Below are positions 56,677 through 64,000 of a stretch of DNA of 64,000 nt, piece after piece. Below the pieces are notes generated by a model. That model saw only the letters and a list, made by a program, of their open reading frames with translations, did not search any database and was not told the DNA's origin. The stretch comes from an uncultured Opitutia bacterium (lineage in GTDB: Bacteria; Verrucomicrobiota; Verrucomicrobiia; Opitutales; Opitutaceae). Positions within the stretch are counted from its first letter, which is position 1. Every line of letters begins with the position of its first letter. The position numbers and the translations under genes were made by a program. The DNA is taken from NCBI GenBank assembly GCA_903834135.1, contig CAILHZ010000018.1, positions 1-64,000 of the forward strand. Direction: 5' to 3'.

Positions 56677-57621
56677 ATGTCCTGGACTCGAAAACATCTA
56701 CTCACCATCGAGGAACTCTCCTTAGATGAGATTAATCAAATCCATGCTACTGCATCAGCATTTAAAAAGATATTAGGACGTAACGTTAAAAAAGTTCCAG
56801 CTCTACGCGGTAAAACTATCGTTAATTTATTTCTAGAACCTAGCACACGTACTCGCATGGCCTTTGACATGGCCGCAAAGCGTCTTAGTGCAGATGTCAT
56901 TTCAGTAGACGCAGCAACATCCTCGACAACTAAAGGGGAAACACTTCGCGATACAGCGCAAAATATCCAGGCTTTAAATGCAGATATGCTTATCATCAGG
57001 CACTCTGCTTCAGGTTCCCCGCTTTACCTTTCTCGCATCCTAGATATCCCAGTGATTAACGCAGGAGACGGTGCACACGAACATCCAACCCAAGGACTGC
57101 TCGATACCTTCACCATGAAGGAACACTTTGGTTCTCTTAAAGGTAGAAAAGTAGTTATACTAGGAGATATTCTATTTAGCCGCGTTGCTCGCTCAAATAT
57201 TCATGCACTGACTAAACTGGGTGCAGCTGTTACTCTTGTTGGACCCTCTACCCTAGTTCCACACAGCTTTAGAGATCTAGGAGCAACAGTGTCTCATGAT
57301 TTAAAAACAGCACTTGCTGATGCTGAAGTGGTGATGCTTCTACGCATACAACACGAAAGACAATCCAGCAGCCACTTCCCTTCCCTTGGTGAATACACCA
57401 GTATGTTCGGCCTTAATAAGGCACGCGCTGAGTGGCTTCATCCTAAAGCTATCATTATGCACCCTGGTCCAATCAACCGCGGGGTTGAAATAGATAGCGA
57501 TTTAGCTGACGGCTCTCGCAGTGTAATTCTTGAACAAGTTTCCAACGGAATTGCCGTACGTATGGCTGTTCTTTATTTGTGCTCAGGTGGTATTCCCGAA
57601 CAAGCCATCGCTGGCGCCTAA
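56677..57621 (+). CDS. pyrB: Aspartate carbamoyltransferase catalytic subunit
   Basis: 314 residues. LEPSTRTRMAFDMAAKRL is the carbamoyl-phosphate site (STRTR), HEHPTQGLLDTFTMKEHFG follows, then VILGDILFSRVARSN, LLRIQHERQ and HPGPINRGVEI. It catalyses the committed step of pyrimidine synthesis. No regulatory pyrI is next to it. pyrR lies 12 bp upstream and pyrC 23 bp downstream. Confidence 0.93.
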   Translation: MSWTRKHLLTIEELSLDEINQIHATASAFKKILGRNVKKVPALRGKTIVNLFLEPSTRTRMAFDMAAKRLSADVISVDAATSSTTKGETLRDTAQNIQALNADMLIIRHSASGSPLYLSRILDIPVINAGDGAHEHPTQGLLDTFTMKEHFGSLKGRKVVILGDILFSRVARSNIHALTKLGAAVTLVGPSTLVPHSFRDLGATVSHDLKTALADAEVVMLLRIQHERQSSSHFPSLGEYTSMFGLNKARAEWLHPKAIIMHPGPINRGVEIDSDLADGSRSVILEQVSNGIAVRMAVLYLCSGGIPEQAIAGA

Positions 57622-57644
57622 AACTCTCTAAGCCCACTTTTACC

Positions 57645-58937
57645 ATGTCCGTACTCTGGATAACTAACGCCCACATCATTGATCCGGCTTCGAAGCGCGA
57701 TGAAAAAGGAAGCCTTTTTGTACGTAACGGTATCCTTGTCGCTTCACTGAGCGCCGCTGAAAAAAAATCATCAAAAAAAATTGATGCTAAAGGACTTATC
57801 GCCTGCCCAGGTCTAGTAGACATACATGTTCACTTCAGAGAACCTGGCCAAGGTCATAAAGAAACCATCGGAACAGGCTCCCGTGCAGCTGCAGCAGGTG
57901 GATTTACTACGGTTGTGTGTATGCCAAATACCTCACCTCCTGCGGATAATACAGGTACAATCCAATTCATTAAGGATGCAATTGAGCGAGATGCAGTAAT
58001 TAAGGTACTTCCTACTGGTTGCATTACTGTTGGCATGAAAGGACAGGCTTTAGCCCCTATTGGTTCACTTAAACGAGCAGGTGTAGTAGCGATCACCGAT
58101 GACGGTGACTGCGTACAATCTAATGAAGTCATGCGCCGCGCTGCAGAGTACGCCAAAATGTTTAATTTGCCGCTTATGGATCACTGCCAAGATTCATCTA
58201 TGACTCAAGGCTCCGTAATGAATGAAGGCATCATGTCTACACGCCTTGGCTTACGCGGGTGGCCAAATGCTGCAGAAGATCTGATTGTTTCACGCAACTT
58301 AATTCTCTCGAAATACACCGGCGCGCATATTCATTTACAGCATATCTCATCAGCGTATTCCGTTGAGCTAATTCGCCTGCATAAAAAAGAGAAAATTAAA
58401 GTCACTTCAGAGGCAACACCGCATCATATAGCGCTAACTGATGAAGCGCTTTCAAGTTATGATACGGCCTTAAAGATGAATCCTCCACTGCGTACAGAAG
58501 CAGACAGAAAAGCAATCATCGAAGGCTTAAGAGACGGAACTATAGACTGTATCTCTACAGATCATGCTCCGCATACTGACTATGAAAAGGATCGTGAATT
58601 TGATTACGCTCCTAATGGAATTCTTGGATTAGAAACTGCTCTTGCTGTTTGTTTAGACATACTTGTTAAAAAAAATAAGTTCTCGTTATCTAAAGTCATT
58701 GGACTGATGACACACAAACCAGCTGCAATTTTAGGTCTTAATGCAGGAACACTCGCCGTAGGTGCACCAGCTGATATTTGTCTATTTGATCCTACTGAAA
58801 AATGGACTTATGACGCCAAGAAAGGCTTTAGTAAGTCCGTTAATTCGCCGTGGCATAATTCGTCTTTTGTGGGTAAAACAAAAATGACGATTGTAGACGG
58901 TAAAGTCGTCTACAGTTCTGGCAAGATTCTAGCCTAA
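57645..58937 (+). CDS. pyrC: Dihydroorotase
   Basis: About 430 residues from the ATG at 57645; a TTG-type start at 57579 would overlap pyrB by 43 bp. Class I dihydroorotase features are DIHVHFREPGQGHKETIGTG (metal-binding HVH), CMPNTSPPADN, VTSEATPHHIAL, MNPPLRTEADRKA and CISTDHAPH. It closes carbamoyl aspartate to dihydroorotate and may form a complex with PyrB, as class I enzymes often do. It sits 23 bp after pyrB and 6 bp before the CPBP gene. Confidence 0.92.
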   Translation: MSVLWITNAHIIDPASKRDEKGSLFVRNGILVASLSAAEKKSSKKIDAKGLIACPGLVDIHVHFREPGQGHKETIGTGSRAAAAGGFTTVVCMPNTSPPADNTGTIQFIKDAIERDAVIKVLPTGCITVGMKGQALAPIGSLKRAGVVAITDDGDCVQSNEVMRRAAEYAKMFNLPLMDHCQDSSMTQGSVMNEGIMSTRLGLRGWPNAAEDLIVSRNLILSKYTGAHIHLQHISSAYSVELIRLHKKEKIKVTSEATPHHIALTDEALSSYDTALKMNPPLRTEADRKAIIEGLRDGTIDCISTDHAPHTDYEKDREFDYAPNGILGLETALAVCLDILVKKNKFSLSKVIGLMTHKPAAILGLNAGTLAVGAPADICLFDPTEKWTYDAKKGFSKSVNSPWHNSSFVGKTKMTIVDGKVVYSSGKILA

Positions 58938-58943
58938 GCTGTT

Positions 58944-59753
58944 GTGGACAATACATTCCCAGCCGTTGGGGCAGAAGTAACACTGGTTTTTATCGGTGCA
59001 CTTCTGCTGCTTAAGACCTTTGCACGTTATAAGTCAAAGCCTGCTGAGTTTGATAGCCACTTAAACCACTGGGAAATCACAGTATCTGATTTTATTTTAT
59101 ACTGCTTTATAGCGATTGCTGGAGCTTTGTTTTTCCAGGTTATTTCAAGTTTTGCTCTAAAACACACATCGATAGATTCCGATAGCCGACTGGTTTTAAC
59201 AGCAGCAGGTATGGATTTAGGAATCCTCTGTGGTGTTTATGTATTTCACCACTTCAAGGAAGAACAGTTTCCATTATTTATTCATAAAGGCTTCAAAACT
59301 CTTACCTCAGGATTAGTCACATTACTTATAGCACTACCACTTGTTTTTGGCGTAATGTTTATTTGGCAAGCAATTCTTAATGCATTTCACATCCCGATTG
59401 TGAAACAAGAGATGGTAGACTTGCTGATGAATTCAAAGTTTCCTTTTGCTCGTAATACATTAATTCTAGTAGCTGTTATAGCTGCACCATGTGCAGAGGA
59501 ATCTATTTTTAGAGCTGGTTTGTTTCGATATTTAAGAACACGTGCACCACGCTGGGTAGCACTACTTATTCCTGCCTTACTTTTTGCAGCTGCACATGGC
59601 AGTCTTACGTATTTCCCTCCCTTAGTTGTCCTAGGAATTGTTTTTGCCTTGGCCTATGAACAGACAGGAACCATTGGAACTACTATTGTTGCGCACGCCC
59701 TATTTAATCTAAATTCAATTCTTATGGTTATAGGTGGAGTCGGTGGATCATGA
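58944..59753 (+). CDS. CPBP-family intramembrane protease-like protein
   Basis: 269 residues from GTG, with about 8 membrane helices. The CPBP (Abi/CAAX-like) motifs are PCAEESIFRAGLFRYLR (EExxxR), ALLFAAAHGSLTYF (His) and IVAHALFN (His-x3-N). Such proteins cut or modify membrane proteins or peptides; roles vary and none is assignable here. The first third is less conserved. It ends in the ATGA that starts thiL. Confidence 0.8.
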   Translation: MDNTFPAVGAEVTLVFIGALLLLKTFARYKSKPAEFDSHLNHWEITVSDFILYCFIAIAGALFFQVISSFALKHTSIDSDSRLVLTAAGMDLGILCGVYVFHHFKEEQFPLFIHKGFKTLTSGLVTLLIALPLVFGVMFIWQAILNAFHIPIVKQEMVDLLMNSKFPFARNTLILVAVIAAPCAEESIFRAGLFRYLRTRAPRWVALLIPALLFAAAHGSLTYFPPLVVLGIVFALAYEQTGTIGTTIVAHALFNLNSILMVIGGVGGS

Positions 59754-60694
59754 AGACCAATATTCCATTTACTTTAGATACGAAAAAAAGTATTAGTGCC
59801 TTAGGAGAAACCGCATTAATTAAGCAAATAAAGATTTGGCTAGGTAAAACAAATCCTAGATCACCCTTTGGTATTGGTGATGATTGTGCCGTACTTCCGG
59901 CTTCAAAGACTTCACAGCTAGTCACGGTTGATCCAATTATCTACGGAAGGCATTTTGACCAGTCTGTTACCGCAGAACAAGCAGGTTCAAAATTACTTAA
60001 GCGCAACATTAGTGATATTGCAGCTATGGGTGGGAAGCCAACTTACTGCGTAATTTCACTTAGCCTCGATTCTCATGTGAAATTAAGTTGGCTTAAATCG
60101 TTTTACACTGGCTTAAGAAAAACGGCTGAAAAATATTTTATTCTTATTGTAGGCGGTGATATAGCAGAAACCAAAGGAGCATGTTCGGCTACACTGACAC
60201 TCCTAGGCAAAACTGCATCTAAACGTTTCTTAACAAGGCATTCAGCAAAACCAAATGATTTCATTTTTGTCACAGGTAAGCTTGGTTTAAGTTTACAAAG
60301 TGGACATCATTACTCCTTCACACCAAGGCTTAATGAAGCGCTTTGGATTAGTAAACAAACAGCTGTTAATAGTTTAATGGATCTAAGTGACGGTCTAGCT
60401 AAAGATATCAACTGTCTTGTCCCTAAAAAAGCAGTTGCTTGTATTTACTCAGATAAATTACCCCTTCGCTCTAAAGCCTCAATTAAAGAGGCACTCTGTG
60501 ACGGTGAAGACTACGAACTACTCTTCACAGTAAGTAATAAGACAAATCCTGAGCATTTTAAATCCCGATGGAAAAAGAAATTTCCAAACGTAGAACTCAG
60601 TTTAATCGGCCATATGTGCCCTCAAGGGAAACGGCCAAGTAATGCTTTAAATCTTAGTGCCTTCCAAGGCTATGAACACTTAAGCAAGCAATGA
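59750..60694 (+). CDS. thiL: Thiamine-monophosphate kinase
   Basis: 314 residues, PurM/ThiL fold: FGIGDDCAVLP near the N-terminus, VTVDPIIYGRHFD (usually VTTDxLVEGVHF), RNISDIAAMGGKPTYC, GGDIAETKGACSATLTLLG, SLMDLSDGLAKDINCL (DLSDGL) and DGEDYELLFTV. It phosphorylates thiamine monophosphate to the diphosphate. Start and stop overlap neighbours through ATGA sequences on both sides, so the CPBP-thiL-tsaE segment is tightly coupled. Confidence 0.85.
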   Translation: MKTNIPFTLDTKKSISALGETALIKQIKIWLGKTNPRSPFGIGDDCAVLPASKTSQLVTVDPIIYGRHFDQSVTAEQAGSKLLKRNISDIAAMGGKPTYCVISLSLDSHVKLSWLKSFYTGLRKTAEKYFILIVGGDIAETKGACSATLTLLGKTASKRFLTRHSAKPNDFIFVTGKLGLSLQSGHHYSFTPRLNEALWISKQTAVNSLMDLSDGLAKDINCLVPKKAVACIYSDKLPLRSKASIKEALCDGEDYELLFTVSNKTNPEHFKSRWKKKFPNVELSLIGHMCPQGKRPSNALNLSAFQGYEHLSKQ

Positions 60695-61122
60695 GCTTAC
60701 TGGATAAATTAAAACAGGGAATAACCACTCACTCTGCTGAAGACACCCGCAGTATCGCACAAGAACTTGCTCATTTATTACCTCCAACTGTAACCCTTGC
60801 CTTACATGGTGATCTTGGGGTCGGAAAAACTACCTTTGTTCAAGGACTAGCACTAGGCTTTGCAATTAAAGAGCCTGTCACGAGTCCTACTTTTTCAATC
60901 TACACGCTTCACTACGGCACTAGGCTACTCGCCCATTTAGATGCTTATAGACTCAATCGTCCTGAAGAAATTGAGCCACTATTACTTGAAGAATTTCTCG
61001 TAGCGCCCTACTGCCTGGCCATTGAATGGCCAGAGAAGTTAGGAAGTTGGGTGCCTAAGCAAGCACTCAACTTCGATTTAGGTATTTCGGGCAAAACACA
61101 CTCCCTAAAACTTAGAGCGTAG
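60691..61122 (+). CDS. tsaE: tRNA t6A synthesis ATPase TsaE
   Basis: 143 residues. Walker A HGDLGVGKTTFVQGLALG, the TsaE motif VTSPTFSIYTLH, LAHLDAYRL, and IEWPEKLG near the end make the assignment firm. It works with TsaB, TsaC and TsaD in making t6A in tRNA. The start overlaps the thiL stop (ATGA), and the last 11 bp overlap the opposing gene's 3' end. Confidence 0.9.
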   Translation: MSLLDKLKQGITTHSAEDTRSIAQELAHLLPPTVTLALHGDLGVGKTTFVQGLALGFAIKEPVTSPTFSIYTLHYGTRLLAHLDAYRLNRPEEIEPLLLEEFLVAPYCLAIEWPEKLGSWVPKQALNFDLGISGKTHSLKLRA

Positions 61123-63061
61123 CGGGAGGTGTTTGAGACTCGGGTGCAGGGGCTACCTCAGCAGCAGGCGCTACTTCAGCAGTCACCACAGGTACAGCAG
61201 GTTTATTTTCAATTACAGCTGCAGCTTCAGGAAAATTCTCAGGATCATTTTCCTCAGCTTCAGCTTGTTTCTTACGTGATTCAACCATTGGAGGTGAAGC
61301 GTAAAGCCCACCATCAATAAACTCAGTCACGTAACCCTCGCGCACAAGCCACAGAAGATCACCTTGAAGACGTGCAAGTTTTTCACGTTCCTCCATGGAG
61401 AGTAAACGTGATGGCGCTGGAGTACCCTCAGCACTCACTGGTGCATCAGGAGCTGCTTCAGCGATACCTAGGTACCTCTTAGCCAAGTCTCCTGCTTTGA
61501 CCATAGGATTTGCCTCAATAAAGCTTATTAAAGCACCGATACTGTCAGCAAAGGTTTGTCCAGGAACACGGAATTTACGCTTAACTGCACAAACATAAGA
61601 AATGCCCTTCGAGCCTTTCTTGAAAATAGTGAAATGCTCACGACGTAAACGACCACGTAGTGCATTTGCTGTATCAAGTGGAAAACGACGTTGGCGCTCA
61701 AGAGCTCCTTCTATTGCACGTCTAATTTCACCATCAGGTAGCGCTTCGGCATCGCGGCCATGAACGCGTACTTGAGCAGAGAAACGAATTAATTTCTCAC
61801 GGGCTGCGGTAAGTAAATAATTACGCGCATCGTCAAATGAATCGAAGGTAATTAAAGGCACTTCTTCTACAGAAGCAGCTGCAGGCGCTGCTACAGGTGT
61901 TTGCTCTGTGACTGCTGCTTGCTCAGGTGCTGCATCAGCGACTTCAGGTGCAATTTCTGCAACCGTTTCAGATTCTGCTACAACTTCTTCAGCAACTGTA
62001 TCTGCACTGACTTCAGCTGCCTTAGCAGCATCAGCTGCTTTAGCATGCTTGCGCTGAAATGATGGATTTTTCCATGTATAACGGGTCACCTTCTTCATCT
62101 TCTCTAACCACTTCGCAATCATTTCAGGATCACGAACAGATTCTATTTTAGAGCGGTACGCATCAAATGGAACGCGAATATTCGCAGCTGTGTAATGCTG
62201 CTGAACAATCTGAGCGTATCTGTGGTAATTAGGAGGTCCAAGAAGTTCGCCAGTCATTCCACAGCGATTAACCACTTGGAAATTACCCTTAGGTGGTTCT
62301 ACTTCGACTTCTTGTTTATCAAAATATTTATCGAGGTGCTTACTTAAAACATGCGCGATTGCGCTGTCTTCAGAATCAAACGGTACACCATCTGGAATGG
62401 AAATGATAAATGCTTTACGTTTAGCTTCTGGCTTAGCAGTACCTTCTACTTTTACTTCAGCAGTTTTAGTAGGAGCCTGCACTTCGCGAGGTGTAACAAG
62501 TACAGTGAAGCGCTCAATCTTACCAAGTACAGTGCGTGCAATTTCGAAAAGTTCGATTGTACGACAAGAAGCACGAATCGTTTTAACTAGGGCATTAAAA
62601 CTATTATCTTCTGGATAGAAAGCTACGGTACAAACCTGACTTTCGTAAGGCATGCGGTCACGTGGGTTTTGATAATTACCACGATCTTCCTGAGGACGTC
62701 CTCCACGATAGTCTTCACGTGGACGATTATCGCCTTGAGCTTCACGTCTAAAATTAGATTGAGGCCTATTGCCTTGGAACCTACTTGGACCTTCGGGGCC
62801 ACTTGGGCCACCTGGACTAGAAGGAGCTCTTCGCTGCTGATCAGGTGCACGGTAGCCTCCTTGATCATCTCCTGGTCTGCGTGTAGGGCGCCTATCACGA
62901 CGATCATCACGTTGTGGCCGAGGCGCACCGCGTTCTTGACCGTCCTGGGGGGCGGATTTTTCTTGGCTCCACTGTGTGCCGAAGCTAAAGCCAGAGAGCT
63001 GGCTTAGATCGAGCTTATTGAAAGCCTGGGAGGGATTCTCCTGGGCAGCTTTGTCGTCCAT
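61112..63061 (-). CDS. Unknown protein with basic low-complexity N-terminus and conserved core
   Basis: 649 residues. About residues 35-140 are rich in Arg, Gly, Pro, Gln and Asp with RRDRRPTRRPG-like runs, typical of disordered nucleic-acid-binding tails. Residues about 141-345 form a folded domain (VCTVAFYPEDNSFNALVKTIRASCRTIELFEIARTV; NRCGMTGELLGPPNYHRYAQIVQQHY). An Ala/Glu/Val-rich linker follows (about 350-405), then a second folded region (ITFDSFDDARNYLL to AKRYLG) and an acidic/Ala tail. I do not recognise the family and give no function; RNA binding is a guess from composition. Converges on tsaE. Strong coding character across the whole length. Confidence 0.7.
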   Translation of the reverse strand: MDDKAAQENPSQAFNKLDLSQLSGFSFGTQWSQEKSAPQDGQERGAPRPQRDDRRDRRPTRRPGDDQGGYRAPDQQRRAPSSPGGPSGPEGPSRFQGNRPQSNFRREAQGDNRPREDYRGGRPQEDRGNYQNPRDRMPYESQVCTVAFYPEDNSFNALVKTIRASCRTIELFEIARTVLGKIERFTVLVTPREVQAPTKTAEVKVEGTAKPEAKRKAFIISIPDGVPFDSEDSAIAHVLSKHLDKYFDKQEVEVEPPKGNFQVVNRCGMTGELLGPPNYHRYAQIVQQHYTAANIRVPFDAYRSKIESVRDPEMIAKWLEKMKKVTRYTWKNPSFQRKHAKAADAAKAAEVSADTVAEEVVAESETVAEIAPEVADAAPEQAAVTEQTPVAAPAAASVEEVPLITFDSFDDARNYLLTAAREKLIRFSAQVRVHGRDAEALPDGEIRRAIEGALERQRRFPLDTANALRGRLRREHFTIFKKGSKGISYVCAVKRKFRVPGQTFADSIGALISFIEANPMVKAGDLAKRYLGIAEAAPDAPVSAEGTPAPSRLLSMEEREKLARLQGDLLWLVREGYVTEFIDGGLYASPPMVESRKKQAEAEENDPENFPEAAAVIENKPAVPVVTAEVAPAAEVAPAPESQTPPATL

Positions 63062-63177
63062 GTAGTCGAATAGCGGTGAAAGTACCGCGAGTTGTGCTTG
63101 GTGTTACTGGCCTAAAATGATCACTTCTAGCATCTGAGGAATCTTGCCTCGGCGCAAGAGATTTCAGCAGGTTGTAT

Positions 63178-63378
63178 TTAGCTCTCTTTACGACCCTTAA
63201 AAGCCAAAAAAAGCATCAAAACGCCAAAACCTAGCAAAAAGATACCCCAATCTAAGTTAATATTATAACCTAAAGAGCGTGCGTACTGTGCTTTATCAGA
63301 GAAAAAACCGTAAATAACCAAAATAGCACCAAATAAGGAGAACATCAGGCCAATAGGAAGGCGTAGGTCAAAATTCAT
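63178..63378 (-). CDS. Small two-helix membrane protein
   Basis: 66 residues with two hydrophobic helices (about 8-27 and 44-60) joined by a short polar loop (SDKAQYARSLGYNINLD), and a basic KGRKES tail. Unknown function. It starts 20 bp after the sodium/solute symporter stop, in the same direction, so the two are probably co-transcribed; small membrane partners of transporters are known, which makes an accessory role possible. Confidence 0.65.
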   Translation of the reverse strand: MNFDLRLPIGLMFSLFGAILVIYGFFSDKAQYARSLGYNINLDWGIFLLGFGVLMLFLAFKGRKES

Positions 63379-63397
63379 GGGGTATGAGGTTTAAAGG

Positions 63398-64000
63398 TTA
63401 CCAAAAAAGGATGTTAAGAATAAGGGTTACACCTAAGACAATGACACCAAGTACGACGGGACGTTTATACCAGACCTCAACATCTGCCTTAGGACGTTCA
63501 GTTAGTGAATATACAAGACCTACTAATTCTTGATCTGTTTTATTCCGTTTGGTGAGTAAAGAGATAACAAAGGTTAGCGTAAAGCAGGAGGTCCATGCAA
63601 CGATTGCCATCCAGAAATTTTGCGCCATTTCACTGTGGAATATAAATTCAGGCGCAATCCATCCGCCTTTAATTCCAGGATGAGCACCTGCTGATAAAGC
63701 TAGGCCGTGAAATAATGCAGCGCCTAGTGTACCTCCAAGCAGTCCCCAGAATGCACCATTACCGGTAGTTCTCTTCCAGAACATACCCAAAAGGAAAGTT
63801 GCAAATAAAGGAGCGTTCACAAAACCGAACACGAGTTGCAGCATGTCCATGATGTTATTGAACTGACGAGCAAGATAAGCGGCACCGATACTGAGGATAA
63901 TTCCTGCAACAGTTGCGAATCTACCCATCGCTAAATAATGACCATCTGATGGTTCTGCTTTGCCAGCAGAGCGGCGTAGTGTCTGATAAATATCATAAGT
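63398..64000 (-). CDS. Sodium/solute symporter (SSS family), C-terminal fragment
   Basis: The frame is open to the right edge (TYDIYQTLRRSAGKAEPSDGHYLAMGRF continues into the shorter reading that starts at 63928), so the gene is partial; about 200 C-terminal residues are visible. Segments FGFVNAPLFATFLLGMFWKRTTGNGAFWGLLGG and several helices match the sugar-type sodium symporters (SGLT). Long cytoplasmic loop and a final helix (VVLGVIVLGVTLILNILFW). It may carry a sugar freed by the glycosidases of this region, but no substrate is readable. Confidence 0.8.
   Translation of the reverse strand, partial: TYDIYQTLRRSAGKAEPSDGHYLAMGRFATVAGIILSIGAAYLARQFNNIMDMLQLVFGFVNAPLFATFLLGMFWKRTTGNGAFWGLLGGTLGAALFHGLALSAGAHPGIKGGWIAPEFIFHSEMAQNFWMAIVAWTSCFTLTFVISLLTKRNKTDQELVGLVYSLTERPKADVEVWYKRPVVLGVIVLGVTLILNILFW

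Noticed and set aside
1-64000. tRNA, rRNA, CRISPR arrays, insertion sequences, prophage
   Set aside because: No tRNA T-loop signature with cloverleaf, no repeat-spacer array, and no transposase, integrase or phage structural gene was seen in any frame.

Overview
The window looks like an AT-rich chromosome segment of a Verrucomicrobiota bacterium, probably class Opitutae. The evidence is indirect: secreted proteins with Ig-like domains and a shared C-terminal tandem module, a GH29 fucosidase with a FucP-type permease, a GH78 rhamnosidase lipoprotein, a signal-bearing Gfo/Idh/MocA protein, waaA (Gram-negative envelope), and start codons that mostly lack a Shine-Dalgarno sequence. No tRNA, rRNA, IS element or CRISPR array was seen, and most of the window reads as core chromosome.

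Layout. 1-3.8 kb: start of a two-partner-secretion (ShlB-type) outer-membrane protein, then a two-gene secreted operon (PstS-like binding protein and Ig/tandem-module protein). 4.1-6.9 kb: L-fucose permease and alpha-L-fucosidase. 7-16 kb: elyC, pstS, a DUF47 protein with the Pit transporter, and an opposing pstCAB-phoU-phoB-phoR operon. 16.4-24.5 kb: a SulP transporter, a SNF2 helicase, an MgtA-type Mg2+ ATPase and an EIIA-like protein. 24.6-28.8 kb: a four-gene operon that reads as phosphate-starvation lipid remodelling (GT4 glycosyltransferase, MGDG-synthase-like GT28, lipid kinase, PlcP-like phosphoesterase). 28.8-32.7 kb: phosphofructokinase, a secreted phosphoesterase, waaA. 32.8-44.2 kb: M16 peptidase, fabF, and a housekeeping run (HIT, pgpH, ybeY, DUF502, recO, a nuclease-helicase fusion). 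44.3-56 kb: HEAT/discoidin lipoprotein, Gfo/Idh oxidoreductase, GH78, and a 1452-residue S8 protease. 56.1-63 kb: pyrR-pyrB-pyrC-CPBP-thiL-tsaE, an unknown basic protein, and the end of a sodium/solute symporter gene.

The unifying theme of the first half is phosphate. Upstream of several genes I read short direct repeats (consensus about YGTNAC) spaced exactly 11 bp apart. In two of the best cases they end exactly 10 bp before a good -10 hexamer, which is the geometry of PhoB sites. The clearest cases precede the secreted PstS-like operon (four units), pstC (three), the lipid-remodelling operon (three, possibly four) and the secreted phosphoesterase (two identical units). Weaker versions precede the phosphofructokinase gene and pstS. 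Since phoB and phoR lie in the same window, this predicts a local Pho regulon covering uptake, scavenging, membrane-lipid replacement and possibly an undescribed secreted phosphate-binding system. All of this is read by eye and needs a motif scan.
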